Shown here: piece after piece, positions 53,667 to 62,501 of the stretch
How positions within the stretch are numbered: the first letter of the stretch is position 1
How the letters are laid out: the number at the start of each line of letters is the position of its first letter
From: Prevotella sp. P3-122
GTDB lineage: Bacteria > Bacteroidota > Bacteroidia > Bacteroidales > Bacteroidaceae
NCBI RefSeq assembly: GCF_002251365.1
Contig: NZ_NPJH01000008.1
Coordinates: 1 to 63,255, forward strand
Length of the DNA: 63,255 bases
Direction of reading: 5' to 3'
The notes under the pieces: model-generated
The model's database searches: none
What the model was told of the DNA's origin: nothing
What the model saw: the letters and a program-made list of their open reading frames with translations, nothing else
Translations under genes and position numbers: made by a program

Positions 53667-54461
53667 TTACTTCTTTCTTGCTATGAAGAAGCTATAACCA
53701 TAATACTCATGATAACGCTCGAATAGAGCAGCCTCATGGCGCTGGTTGGCAATCAGACCTGCCGCTGTAGCATTGTCTGGATAGCGTGCCAGGAAACGTC
53801 GCTGAGCCTCACATTGTGGCTCATAGAAGTTCTCTGTCCAGCAGTTATCAGGAAGCCGCATGGTCTTTATCTCCTCATAACCGGCCATCCGCAACTGCTC
53901 CACCTTATTGGCAATAGTATCAATCTCTGGATAAGCATCATGCCAAAACTTGCTAATCTCATCGGGACGATCTTCTGTAAACCAAACAGCATCGCTGACA
54001 ACAAGCCAGCCATTTTGCTTGAGATATTGCCTCCACAAGTTTATGCCATGCTGGAAACCTATATTATATATGGCGCCCTCACACCATATCATGTCGAGTG
54101 ATGCCGGAGCGAAGGGCAAATCACCCATATCGCAGGCTATCGCCTCAAGACGGTCGCCCACACCAGCAATGGCGCTTCTCTCAGACAACTTCTTTAAGAA
54201 TAGCGGAAACAAGTCGACGGCTTTCACAATCGCCTCTGTGCCATGCAGTAGTTGCAACGTCTGACTGCCCGTACCGCAGCCCAAGTCAGCCACGACACAT
54301 CCCTTACCAATAGCAGGGACAGCATTCAAAGCCTTGCGTGTCATCATGTCACTACCTGGACCTTGGCGGTCTAAACAGGAAAAATACTCACATATAATAT
54401 TAAAGTCAAAGTCATGGATAGACTTCACGTTATCATTATTTTCGTTTTGATTGTTGTTCAT
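53667..54461 (-). CDS. SAM-dependent methyltransferase
   Basis: ATG 54461 gives 264 aa with an Asn-rich start. The Rossmann-like SAM site is VVADLGCGTGSQTLQLL (near 60), with acidic VKAVDLFPLFLKKL (motif II) and IACDMGDLPFAPASLDMIWCEGAIYNIG. The rest resembles small-molecule methyltransferases in the UbiE/arsenite group, but the substrate is not readable. It is alone, leftward, with a terminator hairpin after it. Confidence 0.88.
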   Translation of the reverse strand: MNNNQNENNDNVKSIHDFDFNIICEYFSCLDRQGPGSDMMTRKALNAVPAIGKGCVVADLGCGTGSQTLQLLHGTEAIVKAVDLFPLFLKKLSERSAIAGVGDRLEAIACDMGDLPFAPASLDMIWCEGAIYNIGFQHGINLWRQYLKQNGWLVVSDAVWFTEDRPDEISKFWHDAYPEIDTIANKVEQLRMAGYEEIKTMRLPDNCWTENFYEPQCEAQRRFLARYPDNATAAGLIANQRHEAALFERYHEYYGYSFFIARKK

Positions 54462-54662
54462 TATTGTAAAATTTTGAGTAAAAAGTAATTTTTCCTGAAG
54501 CATAATGCCGTCTCAGGAGCCTATGAATGATGGATAACCACACGTTGCCTACAAACATGGCAAATGGGGTTATTTACTTTACAATATCCGTATAATTCTT
54601 TGTCATGTGTTGCAAAGTTAATAAAAATATCTCTTACCCCTACATATCACCACATATTTTTT

Positions 54663-54692
54663 TTGTCTTCTCGAAACTTTTTCTTATTTTTG
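54663..54692 (+). promoter_or_regulatory. Promoter of the GNAT/FemAB-like gene
   Basis: TTG at 54663-54665 and TATTTTTG at 54685-54692, spacer 19 bp. The ATG at 54697 is only 4 nt after the -7 box, so the mRNA would start at or next to the start codon (leaderless). Confidence 0.65.
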
Positions 54693-54696
54693 CCGC

Positions 54697-55674
54697 ATGA
54701 ATGACATAAGGGTAAACATAGTCAACAGAAGCGAGGAGTTGCCCGACATGACATGCAACAACTTCTTCCATAGCAAGGAATTGTTCGGTATCATTGAACG
54801 TACGTCCGGGCAATCTCCATATATGGTGATTGCCACTGACTGTAACAATAATGTTATTGGGCATTTGCTTGCTATTGTCCGTAGACGCGGGTCGCTCTTT
54901 CCGCCATACCTTTTTACCCAAGGGCGAATCTATGGAGAAGGAGAATATGCCGAAGGCTGTAACAGCGAGGCGGTTTTTGGTCTTATGCTTTCAGAGATAA
55001 CGAAGAAGTTCAAGCGTAGATTCTGTCTTTTTGCCGAATTCAGCGACATATCCCACAAAATGTTCGGATATAGATATTTCCGGTCAAATGGCTATTTCTG
55101 CGTCCATTGGCAGGAAGTACACAACTCTCTTCATTCCAAGCCTCCATACGAAAGGCTTACAGCGAAAGCCCGCCGCCGCATAGAGCATGCAGAGCAAGAG
55201 GGTGTATCAGTAAGGCTTGCAGTAAATGATGATGACGTACGTTGCTTCTATCGTATATTGAAACATTCCAACAGGCTGAGCCTCAGGCGGCTTGTGCCTA
55301 CGTATGAACAATTTCTCGAGATGCTTGTCAGCAAGAACGCCAATGTGTTTGTTACGGTATACGAAGACAAGATTATCGGAGGATGCGCTTGTGCATATTC
55401 GCAGGGCAATGCTTATCTGTGGTATCTGGCCACACGCAACAAGAGGTATATTCACTTGCATCCCGACCAGATTACCGTTTGGTGTGCTATCACCCATGCC
55501 TATGAGCATGGGTGCCAGCACTTCTGTTTCCTTGATGCGGGATTGCCCATGAGGGGTAATCCTTTCCGCGATTTCATCCTTAGTTTTGGTGGGAAACCAG
55601 TAGCGAAATACCGTTGGTTCCGCTTCTCGTTTCCATGGCTTAACCGGCTGTTCTACTGGATGTTCAGGGACTGA
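54697..55674 (+). CDS. GNAT/FemAB-like acyltransferase
   Basis: 325 aa. It has two parts related to GNAT folds: the N-terminal half (FFHSKELFGIIERTSGQSPYMVIATD, HLLAIVRRRGS) and the C-terminal half (VFVTVYEDKIIGGCACAYSQGNAYLWYLATRNKRY, HLHPDQITVWCAITHAYEHG). This resembles the FemAB/methicillin-resistance group that adds amino acids to lipid-linked precursors and Acetyltransf_6 proteins in polysaccharide loci. The acceptor is not known. It converges with the HU-LysM gene. Confidence 0.8.
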   Translation: MNDIRVNIVNRSEELPDMTCNNFFHSKELFGIIERTSGQSPYMVIATDCNNNVIGHLLAIVRRRGSLFPPYLFTQGRIYGEGEYAEGCNSEAVFGLMLSEITKKFKRRFCLFAEFSDISHKMFGYRYFRSNGYFCVHWQEVHNSLHSKPPYERLTAKARRRIEHAEQEGVSVRLAVNDDDVRCFYRILKHSNRLSLRRLVPTYEQFLEMLVSKNANVFVTVYEDKIIGGCACAYSQGNAYLWYLATRNKRYIHLHPDQITVWCAITHAYEHGCQHFCFLDAGLPMRGNPFRDFILSFGGKPVAKYRWFRFSFPWLNRLFYWMFRD

Positions 55675-55683
55675 AGCAAAAAA

Positions 55684-57183
55684 TCACTTCTTGCCCTTCA
55701 GTTTTAATGCCGGAATATTCACCTTGTCACCAACAGCAACGGTCTTTTTGCCGCCGTTTACAGCCTCCACGTAACATTCCATGCCAGGTCCCAAATGGCT
55801 TTTGCTGATACTGGCAATGGTTTGTCCCTTTCTGACAGTTACGGTCGACGCTATTCCCGTGATTATATATGCACCTGTGCGCACACGAGGATCTTTGTTG
55901 TATTCGGCATTGTTGACCACAGGCTTGGATGTTTTTGCAGGTGCTGCTACAGTTTCAACCTTAGCAGCAGGCCTATCCACTTTAGCTTGCGAAGCAGAGG
56001 CCTCTTTCTTATGAACGGGGTTCACTTCGGCAGATTTCACGTTTGCAACTTTCTCTGCCTCAGCTTTCTTTGCATTCATTTCCTCCTGCTGTTTCTTTTG
56101 TTCCATCATCTTTCTAGCCTCCTCGATGCTGTCTCTTCTGGCCTTTGCGGCAACAGAGTCTATAACAGAAGCCTGGCTCTTAATCATGTGGTCAACCATG
56201 GAAGATGTCTGAGCCTCAAGATGTTCGATACGTTTGTCACGCCTCTGCAGTTCGTTGTTGAGGAAATAGAACAAGGACAACATGGCTATGACAAGGGCTA
56301 CAATAATATATATGTATATACGCGCTTTCACATTCGCTGCCCTCAAGGCATCGTGAAGCCTGTCGTTGGCCTGTACAAGGTTGTCATTCTCAGATATAAT
56401 CCTGTCAGCTTGCCACTTGGGAAGTAACACCTCGTCTTCGTTGGGTGAGATTGTTTTTTGTAATACGGAGGCAGTTATGCCATTGTCTTCCGTACGCGCT
56501 TCCTCATTCTTGACATCTTGGGGCTCATCTTGCGGGGTTTCTTCTGCGTCAGGAATCTCTTCTGCGTCAGGAGTTTCATCTGCGTCAGGAGTTTCATCTG
56601 CGTCAGGAATTTCTTCTGCGTCAGGAATTTCTTCTGCGTCAGGAGTTTCATCTTGTAAGTTTCCCTCATCGTTGTTAGACGTTTCTTCACTCACAATATC
56701 GTCTTGGCTCTGGTAGTTCTGAGAATTCTCTTCCTTATCAGTTGTCTGAATCAACCCACCAGGGACACTAACTTCTATTTCCGCAGTTACAGTTTCCTCA
56801 TTCCCTTCATCAGAAGCCACCATCTCATCCTTGTACTTATCGTCTATACCCGAGAAATCAACTCCATCGTTGACTACAACGGTCTCAAACTGGGCAAAAG
56901 GAGCATTGACGATATCCTTCATCACAGAGTCTGCGGTGAAACTAATCTTATCACGACCTTCAATAATAATAGCTTCACCTGTATTTACATCCACACTCTT
57001 TCTGGCACTTACGGATGTCACCTTGAATGTGCCGAGTCCCTTTATCTTAGCGAGTTTCTCGTTCCTCAGTCCATCATTGATGACATCAAACACCTGGCGG
57101 ACAAATATTTCAGCCTTTGCTTGTTCCAGCCCATGCTTGTCTGCAAGCACGGCAGCAAGTTCGTTGATGCCTATCTTACTCAT
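55684..57183 (-). CDS. HU-family DNA-binding domain fused to a membrane helix and LysM-like domain
   Basis: 499 aa. Residues 1-95 are an HU-type domain (VFDVINDGLRNEKLAKIKGLGTFKV, then ARKSVDVNTGEAIII). An acidic linker (110-240) holds six PDAEEI/PDADET units (181-216). One membrane helix (about 289-308) follows, then a charged coiled coil (310-380) and a Lys/Ala-rich stretch. Residues 440-492 look like LysM: VTVRKGQTIASISKSHLGPGMECYV ... VGDKVNIPAL. The N-terminus should be cytoplasmic and the LysM part periplasmic, joining DNA to peptidoglycan. Its start overlaps the preceding HU gene by 8 bp. Confidence 0.88.
   Translation of the reverse strand: MSKIGINELAAVLADKHGLEQAKAEIFVRQVFDVINDGLRNEKLAKIKGLGTFKVTSVSARKSVDVNTGEAIIIEGRDKISFTADSVMKDIVNAPFAQFETVVVNDGVDFSGIDDKYKDEMVASDEGNEETVTAEIEVSVPGGLIQTTDKEENSQNYQSQDDIVSEETSNNDEGNLQDETPDAEEIPDAEEIPDADETPDADETPDAEEIPDAEETPQDEPQDVKNEEARTEDNGITASVLQKTISPNEDEVLLPKWQADRIISENDNLVQANDRLHDALRAANVKARIYIYIIVALVIAMLSLFYFLNNELQRRDKRIEHLEAQTSSMVDHMIKSQASVIDSVAAKARRDSIEEARKMMEQKKQQEEMNAKKAEAEKVANVKSAEVNPVHKKEASASQAKVDRPAAKVETVAAPAKTSKPVVNNAEYNKDPRVRTGAYIITGIASTVTVRKGQTIASISKSHLGPGMECYVEAVNGGKKTVAVGDKVNIPALKLKGKK
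56536..56643 (-). repeat. 18-bp tandem repeat inside the HU-LysM gene
   Basis: Six 18-bp units encode PDAEEI or PDADET in the acidic linker (TCTTCTGCGTCAGGAATT type on the plus strand). The unit is in frame, so copy-number change would only lengthen or shorten the linker. Confidence 0.9.
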
Positions 57184-57472
57184 CTTGGTTTCCTCCATTG
57201 TTTTTCAGTATTTCCTTAATAGAAGAAATAGGCCGGAAACCCAGTACCAGCTTCGGGGGAACAAGCATCCTTTGCTGCGTGCCAGGGTTAACGACAACCC
57301 TCTCGAGCCTCTTCTTCACTTCGAAAGTTCCGAAGTTCTGCAAGTACACAATATCTCCTTCGGAGAACCTATCCCCCATCTCGTCAATAAGGGTCCTCAC
57401 AAGTTTCTTGGTGTCGGTCTGTGAGTAGCCAGTCCGTTGGGATAGCTCAGCTATAAATTCCTTGTTGTTCAT
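57176..57472 (-). CDS. HU/IHF-family DNA-binding protein
   Basis: 98 aa from ATG 57472 (MNNKEFIAELSQRTGYS). The HU/IHF fold is evident: helices, then GDIVYLQNFGTFEVKKRLERVVVNPGTQQRMLVPPKLVLGFRPI, with the DNA-contacting arm NPGTQQRM. A GTG at 57499, overlapping the rimO stop, would add nine residues. It is in one operon with rimO, and may form a heterodimer with the HU domain of the next gene, with which it overlaps by 8 bp. Confidence 0.93.
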   Translation of the reverse strand: MNNKEFIAELSQRTGYSQTDTKKLVRTLIDEMGDRFSEGDIVYLQNFGTFEVKKRLERVVVNPGTQQRMLVPPKLVLGFRPISSIKEILKNNGGNQDE

Positions 57473-57495
57473 GATTAGTATAGTAGGGAAAACAT

Positions 57496-58794
57496 TCACA
57501 CTAATTGTCCATAAAGGTCGAACTCCTCACTCGACGTAATCCTTACGTCGTACAGCGTGCCTACTCTCAGCTGTTTGTCTCCAGCCTTTATCAGCACTTC
57601 CGGATCAACCTCGGGTGAGCAAAACTCTGTTCGACCCACATAATAGTCTCCTTCCTTGCGGTCGATGACAACCTTCATTATCTGGCCTATCTTCTCTGCC
57701 TCTATCTCCGCGCTGATACGCTGCTGAACAAGCATAAGCTTATCGAGCCTGCGCTGTTTCTCCTCAGGGCTGATGTTGTCCTGAAGATGCATTGCACTAT
57801 ATGTGCCCTCCTCCTCAGAATACGCAAATGCTCCCATGCGTTCGAAACGTGCCCACTTGGTGAATTCCAGCAGTTCCTTGAAGTCTTCCTCTGTCTCGCC
57901 AGGATAGCCAACCATGAGCGTGGTACGAAGGTGGATGCCAGGCACGGCTGCCCTTATTTTCTCTATAAGCTCCATGGTCTCTTGTTTGGTGACATTCCGG
58001 TGCATAGCCTCAAGCATGTGGTCGGAGATGTGCTGCAAGGCTATATCAAGATATTTGCACACGTTAGGCTTCTCGCGCATCACGTCAAGGAGCTCCATGG
58101 GAAACTGATTTGGATAAGCGTAGTGCAGTCTTATCCACCTCACACCCTTGATGTCGGAAATATCCCTGATGAGATCGGCAATATGTCTCTTGCCATCTAT
58201 GTCAACGCCATAGTAGGTCAGTTCCTGAGCAATAACCTGAAATTCCTTAACGCCCTGCGCAACCAGCTCCCTGACCTCTGCCAGTATCTCCTGCTTTGGT
58301 CGGCTTACATGCTTGCCCGTGATAATGGGTATGGCACAGTAAGCGCAATGACGGTCGCAGCCCTCACTGATTTTCAAGTAAGCATAATGCTTTGGCGTTG
58401 TAAGATGTCGCTTGCCCGTGCACGACACTGCCTCGGCCTTGCCCAAGTCTGCGAGAAGTTGCTTGTAGTTGAACTTACCATAGAACTTGTCCACCTCGGG
58501 AATTTCTTTCTCCAACTCATCCTTATAGCGCTGTGACAGACAGCCCATAACGTAGAGTTTGCGCAATCTTCCTTCTGTCTTTGCCTGAACAAACTCCAAG
58601 ATTGTGTTGATGCTCTCCTCCTTTGCGCTCTCGATGAAACCGCATGTATTGATAACAGCTATCTCACCCTGAGGGCGTTTCGGATCGTGTACGCAATGAT
58701 ATCCGTTGGCTTCGAATTGCTTCATTAGTATCTCGCTGTCGACAAGATTCTTCGAGCAACCCATTGTAATTATGTCAACTTGGTTTTTCTTCAT
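57496..58794 (-). CDS. rimO: Ribosomal protein S12 methylthiotransferase
   Basis: 432 aa radical-SAM enzyme that methylthiolates Asp (E. coli D89) of ribosomal protein S12. The N-terminal UPF0004 domain has GCSKNLVDSEILM, the central radical-SAM motif is CDRHCAYC (near 145), and the C-terminus is a TRAM domain (GEKIGQIMKVVIDRKEG region). It differs from MiaB by the S12-specific middle section. It is 13 bp after ftsY in the same operon. Confidence 0.96.
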   Translation of the reverse strand: MKKNQVDIITMGCSKNLVDSEILMKQFEANGYHCVHDPKRPQGEIAVINTCGFIESAKEESINTILEFVQAKTEGRLRKLYVMGCLSQRYKDELEKEIPEVDKFYGKFNYKQLLADLGKAEAVSCTGKRHLTTPKHYAYLKISEGCDRHCAYCAIPIITGKHVSRPKQEILAEVRELVAQGVKEFQVIAQELTYYGVDIDGKRHIADLIRDISDIKGVRWIRLHYAYPNQFPMELLDVMREKPNVCKYLDIALQHISDHMLEAMHRNVTKQETMELIEKIRAAVPGIHLRTTLMVGYPGETEEDFKELLEFTKWARFERMGAFAYSEEEGTYSAMHLQDNISPEEKQRRLDKLMLVQQRISAEIEAEKIGQIMKVVIDRKEGDYYVGRTEFCSPEVDPEVLIKAGDKQLRVGTLYDVRITSSEEFDLYGQLV

Positions 58795-58807
58795 CTTTGA
58801 GCTCAGT

Positions 58808-59767
58808 CTAATCGTTGGTCTTGAACAGGGAGTCTACAAACTCACGTTTGTTGAACAGCTGCAAATCTTCCATCTTCTCGCCTAATCCGATGTATTTAAC
58901 AGGCACCTTCAGTTGGTCACTGATACCGATGACTACGCCTCCTTTTGCAGTTCCGTCAAGCTTAGTGATGGCCAAAGAGGTAATCTGAGTAACGGCAGCA
59001 AACTGCTTTGCCTGCTCAAAAGCGTTCTGGCCTGTTGAGCCGTCAAGAACCAGCATCACTTCGTCTGGAGCCTGAGGCAGAACTTTCTTCATAACGTCCT
59101 TAATCTTCTTCAGCTCATTCATCAGTCCCACCTTGTTGTGCAGTCGTCCTGCCGTGTCTATAATCACCACGTCTGCGCCATTGGCCTTTGCGCTCTGCAG
59201 GGTGTCGAATGCAACCGAGGCAGGGTCTGACCCCATCTGCTGCTTGATAACAGTCACACCTACCCTCTCGCCCCAAATGCATATCTGCTCAACTGCAGCA
59301 GCGCGGAATGTGTCGGCTGCACCGAGGAATACCTTCTTTCCTGCATTCTTGAATTGGTATGCAAGTTTGCCGATAGTAGTTGTCTTGCCCACTCCGTTTA
59401 CTCCCACAACCAGAATGACGTAGGGGCTATGATCGGATGGCAATTCCCAGTTGTCATTGTCACCAGTATTGTTCTCGGTCAACAGAAACGCTATCTCGTC
59501 ACGTAGAATGCCGTTAAGCTCGGATGTGGACACATACTTGTCCTTGGCTACCCTCTCCTCTATTCTTCTGATAATTTTCAGGGTGGTGTCAACTCCTACG
59601 TCACTTGTTATCAGCACTTCCTCCAGATTGTCCAAAACCTCGTCATCAACCTTGGATTTGCCCGCGATAGCACGGGTTAGCTTACTGAAAACGCTCTGTT
59701 TGGTTTTCTCCAAACCCTGGTCAAGGGTTTCCTTCTTCTGCTTGTTGAATAATCCGAATATTCCCAT
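58808..59767 (-). CDS. ftsY: Signal recognition particle receptor FtsY
   Basis: 319 aa SRP GTPase that brings ribosome-SRP complexes to the membrane. The NG domain is complete: GVNGVGKTTTIGKLA (G1, near 125), DTFRAAAVEQ (G2), VIIDTAGRLHN (G3), and TKLDGTAKGG (G4). The acidic A domain is short, as in many Bacteroidetes. It leads the operon ftsY-rimO-HU-HU/LysM, with a promoter at 59787-59816. Confidence 0.97.
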   Translation of the reverse strand: MGIFGLFNKQKKETLDQGLEKTKQSVFSKLTRAIAGKSKVDDEVLDNLEEVLITSDVGVDTTLKIIRRIEERVAKDKYVSTSELNGILRDEIAFLLTENNTGDNDNWELPSDHSPYVILVVGVNGVGKTTTIGKLAYQFKNAGKKVFLGAADTFRAAAVEQICIWGERVGVTVIKQQMGSDPASVAFDTLQSAKANGADVVIIDTAGRLHNKVGLMNELKKIKDVMKKVLPQAPDEVMLVLDGSTGQNAFEQAKQFAAVTQITSLAITKLDGTAKGGVVIGISDQLKVPVKYIGLGEKMEDLQLFNKREFVDSLFKTND

Positions 59768-59786
59768 GTTAATAAAAATTTTGCCA

Positions 59787-59816
59787 CAAAATTAACAAAA
59801 AATGAGCAGATAACAA
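59787..59816 (-). promoter_or_regulatory. Promoter of the ftsY operon
   Basis: Minus-strand TAATTTTG at 59787-59794 with TTTTG at 59814-59818 (spacer about 19 bp). It gives a leader of about 15-20 nt before ftsY. Confidence 0.7.
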
Positions 59817-59948
59817 AACGAAATCGTTCATTTTTGAATATATTACCCGATTTAATCGATTATCACACCTCTCAAAGGACTATATTCCATTGTACCACCC
59901 TCTTATAACCAATTAATGATTTATAAATTAAAGCTTTAGCTCACGAGT

Positions 59949-60022
59949 GGTGATGGTGGCAAAAGGAAGGTTTATTAACCCGAATTGCACGCAATTTTAA
60001 TGCTAAATCATCTTCCATCACC
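59949..60022. other. Intergenic region ftsY-htpG, distant inverted repeat
   Basis: GGTGATGG (59949-59956) and CCATCACC (60015-60022) are an exact 8-bp inverted repeat 58 bp apart. I see no gene in 59795-60063, and I found no clear consensus promoter for htpG nearby. Confidence 0.35.
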
Positions 60023-60063
60023 AGCACACCCCCCAAAAACGGTCCCCAATGCGTTATGCCGGA

Positions 60064-60205
60064 TATACAAAAAGAAACCCCGGCACGCAGTATCACTACT
60101 CTTGCCGGGGGCCTTTTAACCTTTAAAAAACTAACCTTAAACCTATTGAAACTGTAAATGTGTACTTAATGTTATGTGTTGTAACTAATATGCATCTTAA
60201 TGCAG
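60064..60205 (-). ncRNA. Candidate small RNA between ftsY and htpG
   Basis: On the minus strand a consensus promoter (TTG 60238-60240, 20-bp spacer, TATCTTTG 60210-60217) is followed by about 135 nt without a coding frame and then a strong intrinsic terminator: CCCCGGCA/TGCCGGGG stem (arms 60078-60085 and 60103-60110) with TTTCTTTTT (60064-60077). Inside are the small hairpin TGCAT-TAAG-ATGCA and repeated AAGGTTA. It does not match 6S, 4.5S or tmRNA that I can recall. A Bacteroidales-restricted family is possible. Confidence 0.6.
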
Positions 60206-60416
60206 TTTGCAAAGATAAGAAAAACTTCTGTAATTCACAAGCAATTGGCCATTTTTTTCTTTTTTTTGTATTTCAACTGCATTGTTTCACTTAACTCATA
60301 AAGTTGGCGGAACATATGTCATAGCGATGCCGAAAAGCCAGAAAGTTTTGGCATGGTATTTGCTTTTAGACGAACGGACATTAAACAAAACAACATAATA
60401 CATCTTTTATATTAAT

Positions 60417-62474
60417 ATGAAGAAAGGTAATATCGGGGTTACTACGGAAAACATCTTCCCCGTCATCAAAAAGTTCCTGTATTCAGACCACGAGATTTTC
60501 CTTCGCGAGATGGTATCCAATGCAGTTGATGCCACCCAGAAGCTGAAAACGCTTACTGCTCAAGGCGACTTCAAAGGCGAGCTTGGCGACCTCACCGTAA
60601 AGGTTAGCGTTGACAAGGAGAATGGCACCCTGACCATCAGCGACCGCGGTATAGGCATGACAGCCGAGGAAATAGAGAAATACATAAACCAGATTGCATT
60701 CTCTGGCGTAAACGACTTTTTGGACAAGTACAAGGACAACGCAAACGCCATCATAGGCCATTTCGGTCTCGGCTTCTACTCTGCATTCATGGTAAGCAAG
60801 AAGGTAGAGATTGTCACCAAGAGCTATACAGAAGGAGCACAGGCTGTAAGATGGAGCTGCGACGGCAGCCCGGCTTTCGAGCTTGAGGAGGTTGAGAAAG
60901 CAGACCGCGGCTCAGACATCATACTGCACATCGATGAAGACTGCAAGGAATTCCTTGAGAAGGCACGCATCGAGAGCCTGCTCAACAAATACTGCAAGTT
61001 CCTGCCCGTACCAGTAGCCTTCGGCAAGAAAACAGAATGGAAGGACGGTAAGCAGGTTGACACTGAGGAGGATAACGTGATAAACAACGTTGAGCCACTT
61101 TGGACCAAGACTCCAAGCACGCTTAAGGACGAAGACTACAAGAGCTTCTACCGCACACTGTACCCCATGCAGGACGAGCCACTATTCTGGATACACCTGA
61201 ACGTTGACTATCCGTTCAACCTCACCGGTATACTCTACTTCCCACGCATCAACAACAATATCGACATACAGCGCAACAAGATACAGCTCTACTGCAATCA
61301 GGTGTTTGTTACAGACCAGGTGGAGGGCATAGTCCCCGACTTCCTGACACTGCTGCACGGAGTCATCGACTCACCGGACATTCCACTGAACGTCAGCAGA
61401 AGCTATCTGCAGAGCGATGCCAACGTGAAGAAAATCTCCACCTATATTACTAAGAAGGTTGCAGACAGACTTCAGAGCATCTTCAAGGAGGATCGCAAGG
61501 CTTACGAGGAGAAATGGGACAACCTGAAGATTTTCATCAACTACGGAATGCTCTCGCAGGAAGACTTCTACGACCGCGCAAAGGATTTCGCACTGCTTAA
61601 GGACACCGAGGGCAAGTATTTCACATACGAAGAATACAAGACCCTAATCAAGGACAACCAGACCGACAAGGACGGAAACCTCGTCTACCTCTATGCCAAC
61701 GATGCCGAGGAGGAGTACAGCTACATAGAGGCCGCCAAGAACAAGGGGTATAACGTGCTTCTGCTTGACGGACAGCTTGACTCGCCAATGGTTTCTATGC
61801 TTGAGCAGAAACTCGAAAAGTCACGCTTCACACGAGTAGACTCTGATATTGTAGACAGGCTCATAGTAAAGGACGACGTCAAGAAAGACGAATTGTCAGA
61901 ACAGGAACGTGACAATATGTCACAGGTATTCCAATCGCAGATGCCAAAGCTTGACCATGCGGAGTTCATGGTAAACATAGAGGCACTCGGAGCTGACCAG
62001 CAGCCCGTAATGATTACCCAAAGCGAGTATATGAGGCGAATGAAGGAAATGAGCAAGTTCCAGCCCGGCATGAGCTTCTATCAGCAGATGCCAGACAGCT
62101 ACACTCTCATCCTGAACAGCGAGCACCCGCTGCTCAAGCAGATACTCGAAGATACTGCCAAGGCATGTGATGACGCTCTGAAACCTATCGAGAGCGAGCT
62201 GAAGGGCCTGGAGGCAAGGCTTGCAGCACTGAGACAGACACAGAGCGGAAAGAAGCCTGAGGAAATCACACAGGAGGAGAAGGACGACGTCAGCAATACC
62301 GAAAAGTCCATCAGCGAGCAGAAGAACAAGAAGAACAGTATCATTGCCGACTACGCAAAGGACAACAAGGTCGTTCACCAGCTCATAGACCTCGCACTGC
62401 TGCAGAACGGCATGCTTAAGGGAGCCGCTCTCAACGCATTCCTCAAAAGAAGCGTTGAAATAATAGGAAAATAA
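60417..62474 (+). CDS. htpG: Molecular chaperone HtpG (Hsp90)
   Basis: 685 aa. The N-terminal GHKL ATPase domain has LREMVSNAVDATQKLKTL (Asn/Asp of the ATP site), LTISDRGIGMT and GHFGLGFYSAFMVS. Middle-domain catalytic Arg region NVSRSYLQSDANVK is present. The C-terminal dimerisation domain includes a charged, Gln-rich insert (QKNKKNS and DDVSNTEKSIS). It assists folding of client proteins under heat stress. It is monocistronic. Confidence 0.97.
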   Translation: MKKGNIGVTTENIFPVIKKFLYSDHEIFLREMVSNAVDATQKLKTLTAQGDFKGELGDLTVKVSVDKENGTLTISDRGIGMTAEEIEKYINQIAFSGVNDFLDKYKDNANAIIGHFGLGFYSAFMVSKKVEIVTKSYTEGAQAVRWSCDGSPAFELEEVEKADRGSDIILHIDEDCKEFLEKARIESLLNKYCKFLPVPVAFGKKTEWKDGKQVDTEEDNVINNVEPLWTKTPSTLKDEDYKSFYRTLYPMQDEPLFWIHLNVDYPFNLTGILYFPRINNNIDIQRNKIQLYCNQVFVTDQVEGIVPDFLTLLHGVIDSPDIPLNVSRSYLQSDANVKKISTYITKKVADRLQSIFKEDRKAYEEKWDNLKIFINYGMLSQEDFYDRAKDFALLKDTEGKYFTYEEYKTLIKDNQTDKDGNLVYLYANDAEEEYSYIEAAKNKGYNVLLLDGQLDSPMVSMLEQKLEKSRFTRVDSDIVDRLIVKDDVKKDELSEQERDNMSQVFQSQMPKLDHAEFMVNIEALGADQQPVMITQSEYMRRMKEMSKFQPGMSFYQQMPDSYTLILNSEHPLLKQILEDTAKACDDALKPIESELKGLEARLAALRQTQSGKKPEEITQEEKDDVSNTEKSISEQKNKKNSIIADYAKDNKVVHQLIDLALLQNGMLKGAALNAFLKRSVEIIGK

Positions 62475-62501
62475 AAAAAATAGCAACCAACGTAGCAAAA
62501 A

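Noticed and set aside
54640..54921. 93-aa minus frame opposite the start of the GNAT gene
   Set aside because: It overlaps the promoter and N-terminus of a convincing gene and shows no motif.
60064..60205. The candidate RNA as 6S, 4.5S SRP or tmRNA
   Set aside because: It lacks the conserved SRP GGAAGG-type loop, the tmRNA tag and the long paired 6S arms.
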